Assembly: GCF_026898155.1 (NCBI RefSeq)
Contig: NZ_CP114029.1
Span: 255,501-319,500, forward strand
Source: Jiella pelagia
GTDB taxonomy: Bacteria > Pseudomonadota > Alphaproteobacteria > Rhizobiales > Rhizobiaceae
Direction of reading: 5' to 3'
Length of the DNA: 64,000 nucleotides
The notes under the pieces were generated by a model. That model was given only the letters and a program-made list of their open reading frames with translations, did no database searches and had not been told where the DNA came from. The position numbers and the translations under genes are program-made. The first letter of the stretch is position 1. Every line of letters starts with the position of its first letter. Shown one piece after another: positions 62,482 to 64,000 of this stretch.

Positions 62482-62937
62482 CTACTGGCCCGCCTGAATC
62501 TCACGAAGAACGTCTTCCGGCGTCCGGCTCGGCGTCGCCCCGGTGCCGACGCTGACGGAGGCCTGCTCCGGCTTTCGTGCAAGGGCGGCCTCGACATCCT
62601 CGGCCTGCTGGCGCTTCAGGCGGTTCATCCGGGCGATCGCGGCTTCGTAGCTGCGGTTCGAAACGCCGCCCCGTCGCCGGTTCGCGAGAGCTGCCGCCCG
62701 CTGCTCCTGGGCCGCGACCGCGGCATCGTCGACCTGCGGCGCCGCGACGTTGGGATAGGCTCCGAGCAGCGGATAACCGTCCGGCCCGAGCCGCTGGCCG
62801 GAGCGGCCATCCGGCGCAACGGGCTGATAGGCGACGTTCTGGACCGACATCGGCGCATCATAGGCGGATTGGCAGCCGGAAACAAAGGCAGCCATTGCGG
62901 CTGCCGCCACCGCTCGAATCGCGATCCGTCCGATCAT
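62482..62937 (-). CDS. Small lipoprotein of unknown function
   Basis: A 151-residue protein with a lipoprotein signal (AAAAMAAFVSGC, Cys22). The mature part has a Gly/Pro/Tyr-rich stretch (GRSGQRLGPDGYPLLGAYPN), then a charged helix (SYEAAIARMNRLKRQQAEDV). No domain recognised. Rhizobial genomes often hold a lipoprotein gene at the divergent start of phaC; that memory is not checked here. Confidence 0.7.
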   Translation of the reverse strand: MIGRIAIRAVAAAAMAAFVSGCQSAYDAPMSVQNVAYQPVAPDGRSGQRLGPDGYPLLGAYPNVAAPQVDDAAVAAQEQRAAALANRRRGGVSNRSYEAAIARMNRLKRQQAEDVEAALARKPEQASVSVGTGATPSRTPEDVLREIQAGQ

Positions 62938-63150
62938 CCCGTTATGCCCTCTTCACGAAGCGGCCATCCGCACAATCCGCTTCTCATCCGCGACGTCTGT
63001 GTCATATCCCACAGGTAAGGCGATTACAAAGAACACCACGCCGCTTTAATGTCGCCGTTGCAAGAAAAGCGCGTGAAGCCGATGCCACCGGTCAGCAGGA
63101 GCTGCGCGCAGAACGCCGCCTCGCTGCCCGAAGCCCAGGGAGGACTGACC

Positions 63151-64000
63151 ATGGCCACCAAGACGCCGAATCCGGAAGCCGAAAAGTCGACCAAGACGGC
63201 GAGCGGCCCGTTCGACGCGCGCGCCGAGGAGTTCGTCGTCAAGGATCCCGAAGCTTTCGGGCTCAACATGGCGCGCATGCTGGAACAGATCGGCAAGGCC
63301 GCCGCCGCCTGGGTGGCGCCCCGTGAGAAGGGCGACTTCGTCGATGGCGGGCCCGTCCAGATTTCCGAGGTCGTCCAGACGCTGTCGCGCGTTTCGGAAT
63401 ATTGGATGACCGATCCGGCCCGGGCAATGGAGGCCCAGACCAACCTCTTCGCCAGCTACATGGGCATCTGGAACAACTCGATCCGCAGGATGGCGGGCGA
63501 GATGCCGGAGAGCCCGGTGGATGCGCCAAAGGGGGACAAGCGCTTCGCGGCCGCCGACTGGAACGAGAACCTTTTCTTCGACTTCGTCAAGCAGACCTAT
63601 CTGCTGACCACCCGCTGGGCCGACGACCTCGTCGAACGCGCCGACGGGCTCGATCCGCATACGCGGCAGAAGGCGGCCTTCTACGTCCGGCAGATCTCCA
63701 ACGCGCTGGCTCCCTCGAACTTCGTCATGACCAACCCCGAGGCTCTACCGGGAGACCGTCGCTTCGAATGGCGAGAACCTCGTCAAGGGCATGAAGATGT
63801 TCGCCGAGGACATGGCAGCGGGCCATGGCAATCTGAAGCTGCGCCAGGCCGACTACACGAAATACCAGGTCGGCCGCGACATGGCGGTGACGCCGGGCAA
63901 GGTCGTCGCGGAGAACGAGGCTCTGCCAGATCATCCAGTATGCGCCGAAGACCGAAACGGTGTTCAAGCGCCCGCTGATGATCGTGCCGCCCTGGATCAA
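63151..64000 (+). CDS. phaC: Class I polyhydroxyalkanoate synthase, N-terminal part (two frameshifts; runs off the window)
   Basis: PhaC polymerises hydroxyacyl-CoA to storage polyester. Seen are the N-terminal domain blocks DPARAMEAQTNLFASYMGIW, DKRFAAADWNENLFFDFVKQ, and FYVRQISNALAPSNFVMTNPE. The frame breaks at GAGGCTC 63739-63745 and again at GAGGCTC 63917-63923. One base less at each restores GAGCTC and gives TNPELYRETVASNGENLVKG and VAENELCQIIQYAPKTETV, leading to KRPLMIVPPWI. The catalytic Cys lies beyond the window. ATG 63151 has GGGAGG upstream. Confidence 0.93.

Noticed and set aside
59662-63018. A plus-strand open frame of over 1100 codons opposite homoserine dehydrogenase and the aminotransferase
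   Set aside because: The opposite strand encodes two clear enzymes. The plus-strand translation is Arg/Gly/Asp-rich with no family match. It is the usual antisense shadow in GC-rich DNA. The same applies to 31324-33309 opposite ilvD and 26407-28371 opposite argS.

Overview
The window is GC-rich chromosomal DNA from an alphaproteobacterium, most likely of the order Hyphomicrobiales (Rhizobiales). The evidence is the gene order nuoABCDEFGHI, the run argS / dgt / SPOR protein / nagZ / tatABC / serS / surE / pcm / LysM-M23, a full mra/dcw cell-wall cluster, and a NuoE with the long C-terminal extension typical of that order. I cannot fix the family. Almost everything is housekeeping. I see no CRISPR array, insertion sequence or prophage.

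Layout: 1-10.5 kb is the complex I operon on the minus strand, with four extra small genes set between its subunits (Uma2-type nuclease, GFA-type zinc protein, coiled coil, small membrane protein). 10.8-14.8 kb holds a small DUF551-like gene, tRNA-Asp, and a plus-strand metallo-hydrolase / aminotransferase / ureohydrolase operon. 15-29.3 kb (minus) holds an NlpD-like LysM/M23 protein, pcm, surE, serS, tatCBA, an orphan ABC ATPase where scpAB would be expected, nagZ, a very large SPOR protein, argS and dgt. 29.5-34.8 kb holds an A-type Fe-S carrier and xth (plus), then a Sel1-repeat protein, ilvD and a FadL-like porin (minus). 35.2-50.1 kb is murB-murC-murG-[two small membrane genes]-ftsW-murD-mraY-murF-murE-ftsI-ftsL-rsmH-mraZ (minus), headed by a promoter overlaid with four 10-bp-spaced TGGG boxes. 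50.5-55 kb has RNase P RNA and four genes, three of them for peptidoglycan hydrolases. 55.6-64 kb has a small XRE-regulator pair, recJ, glpX, homoserine dehydrogenase, an AlaC-type aminotransferase, a lipoprotein and the start of a PHA synthase.

The most striking result concerns sequence fidelity. Nine genes (nuoH, nuoG, nuoD, the 12.5-kb aminotransferase, serS, tatB, the Sel1 gene, recJ and phaC) are broken by eleven single-base insertions. All eleven fall in the same heptamer, GAG(G/C)CTC. In every case deleting one base restores both the frame and a GAGCTC hexamer, and the repaired proteins have normal family lengths. I found only one uninterrupted GAGCTC in the window (in murF). This is best explained as a systematic base-calling error at GAGCTC, possibly because that motif is chemically modified in the organism. 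These genes should be treated as intact and not as pseudogenes.
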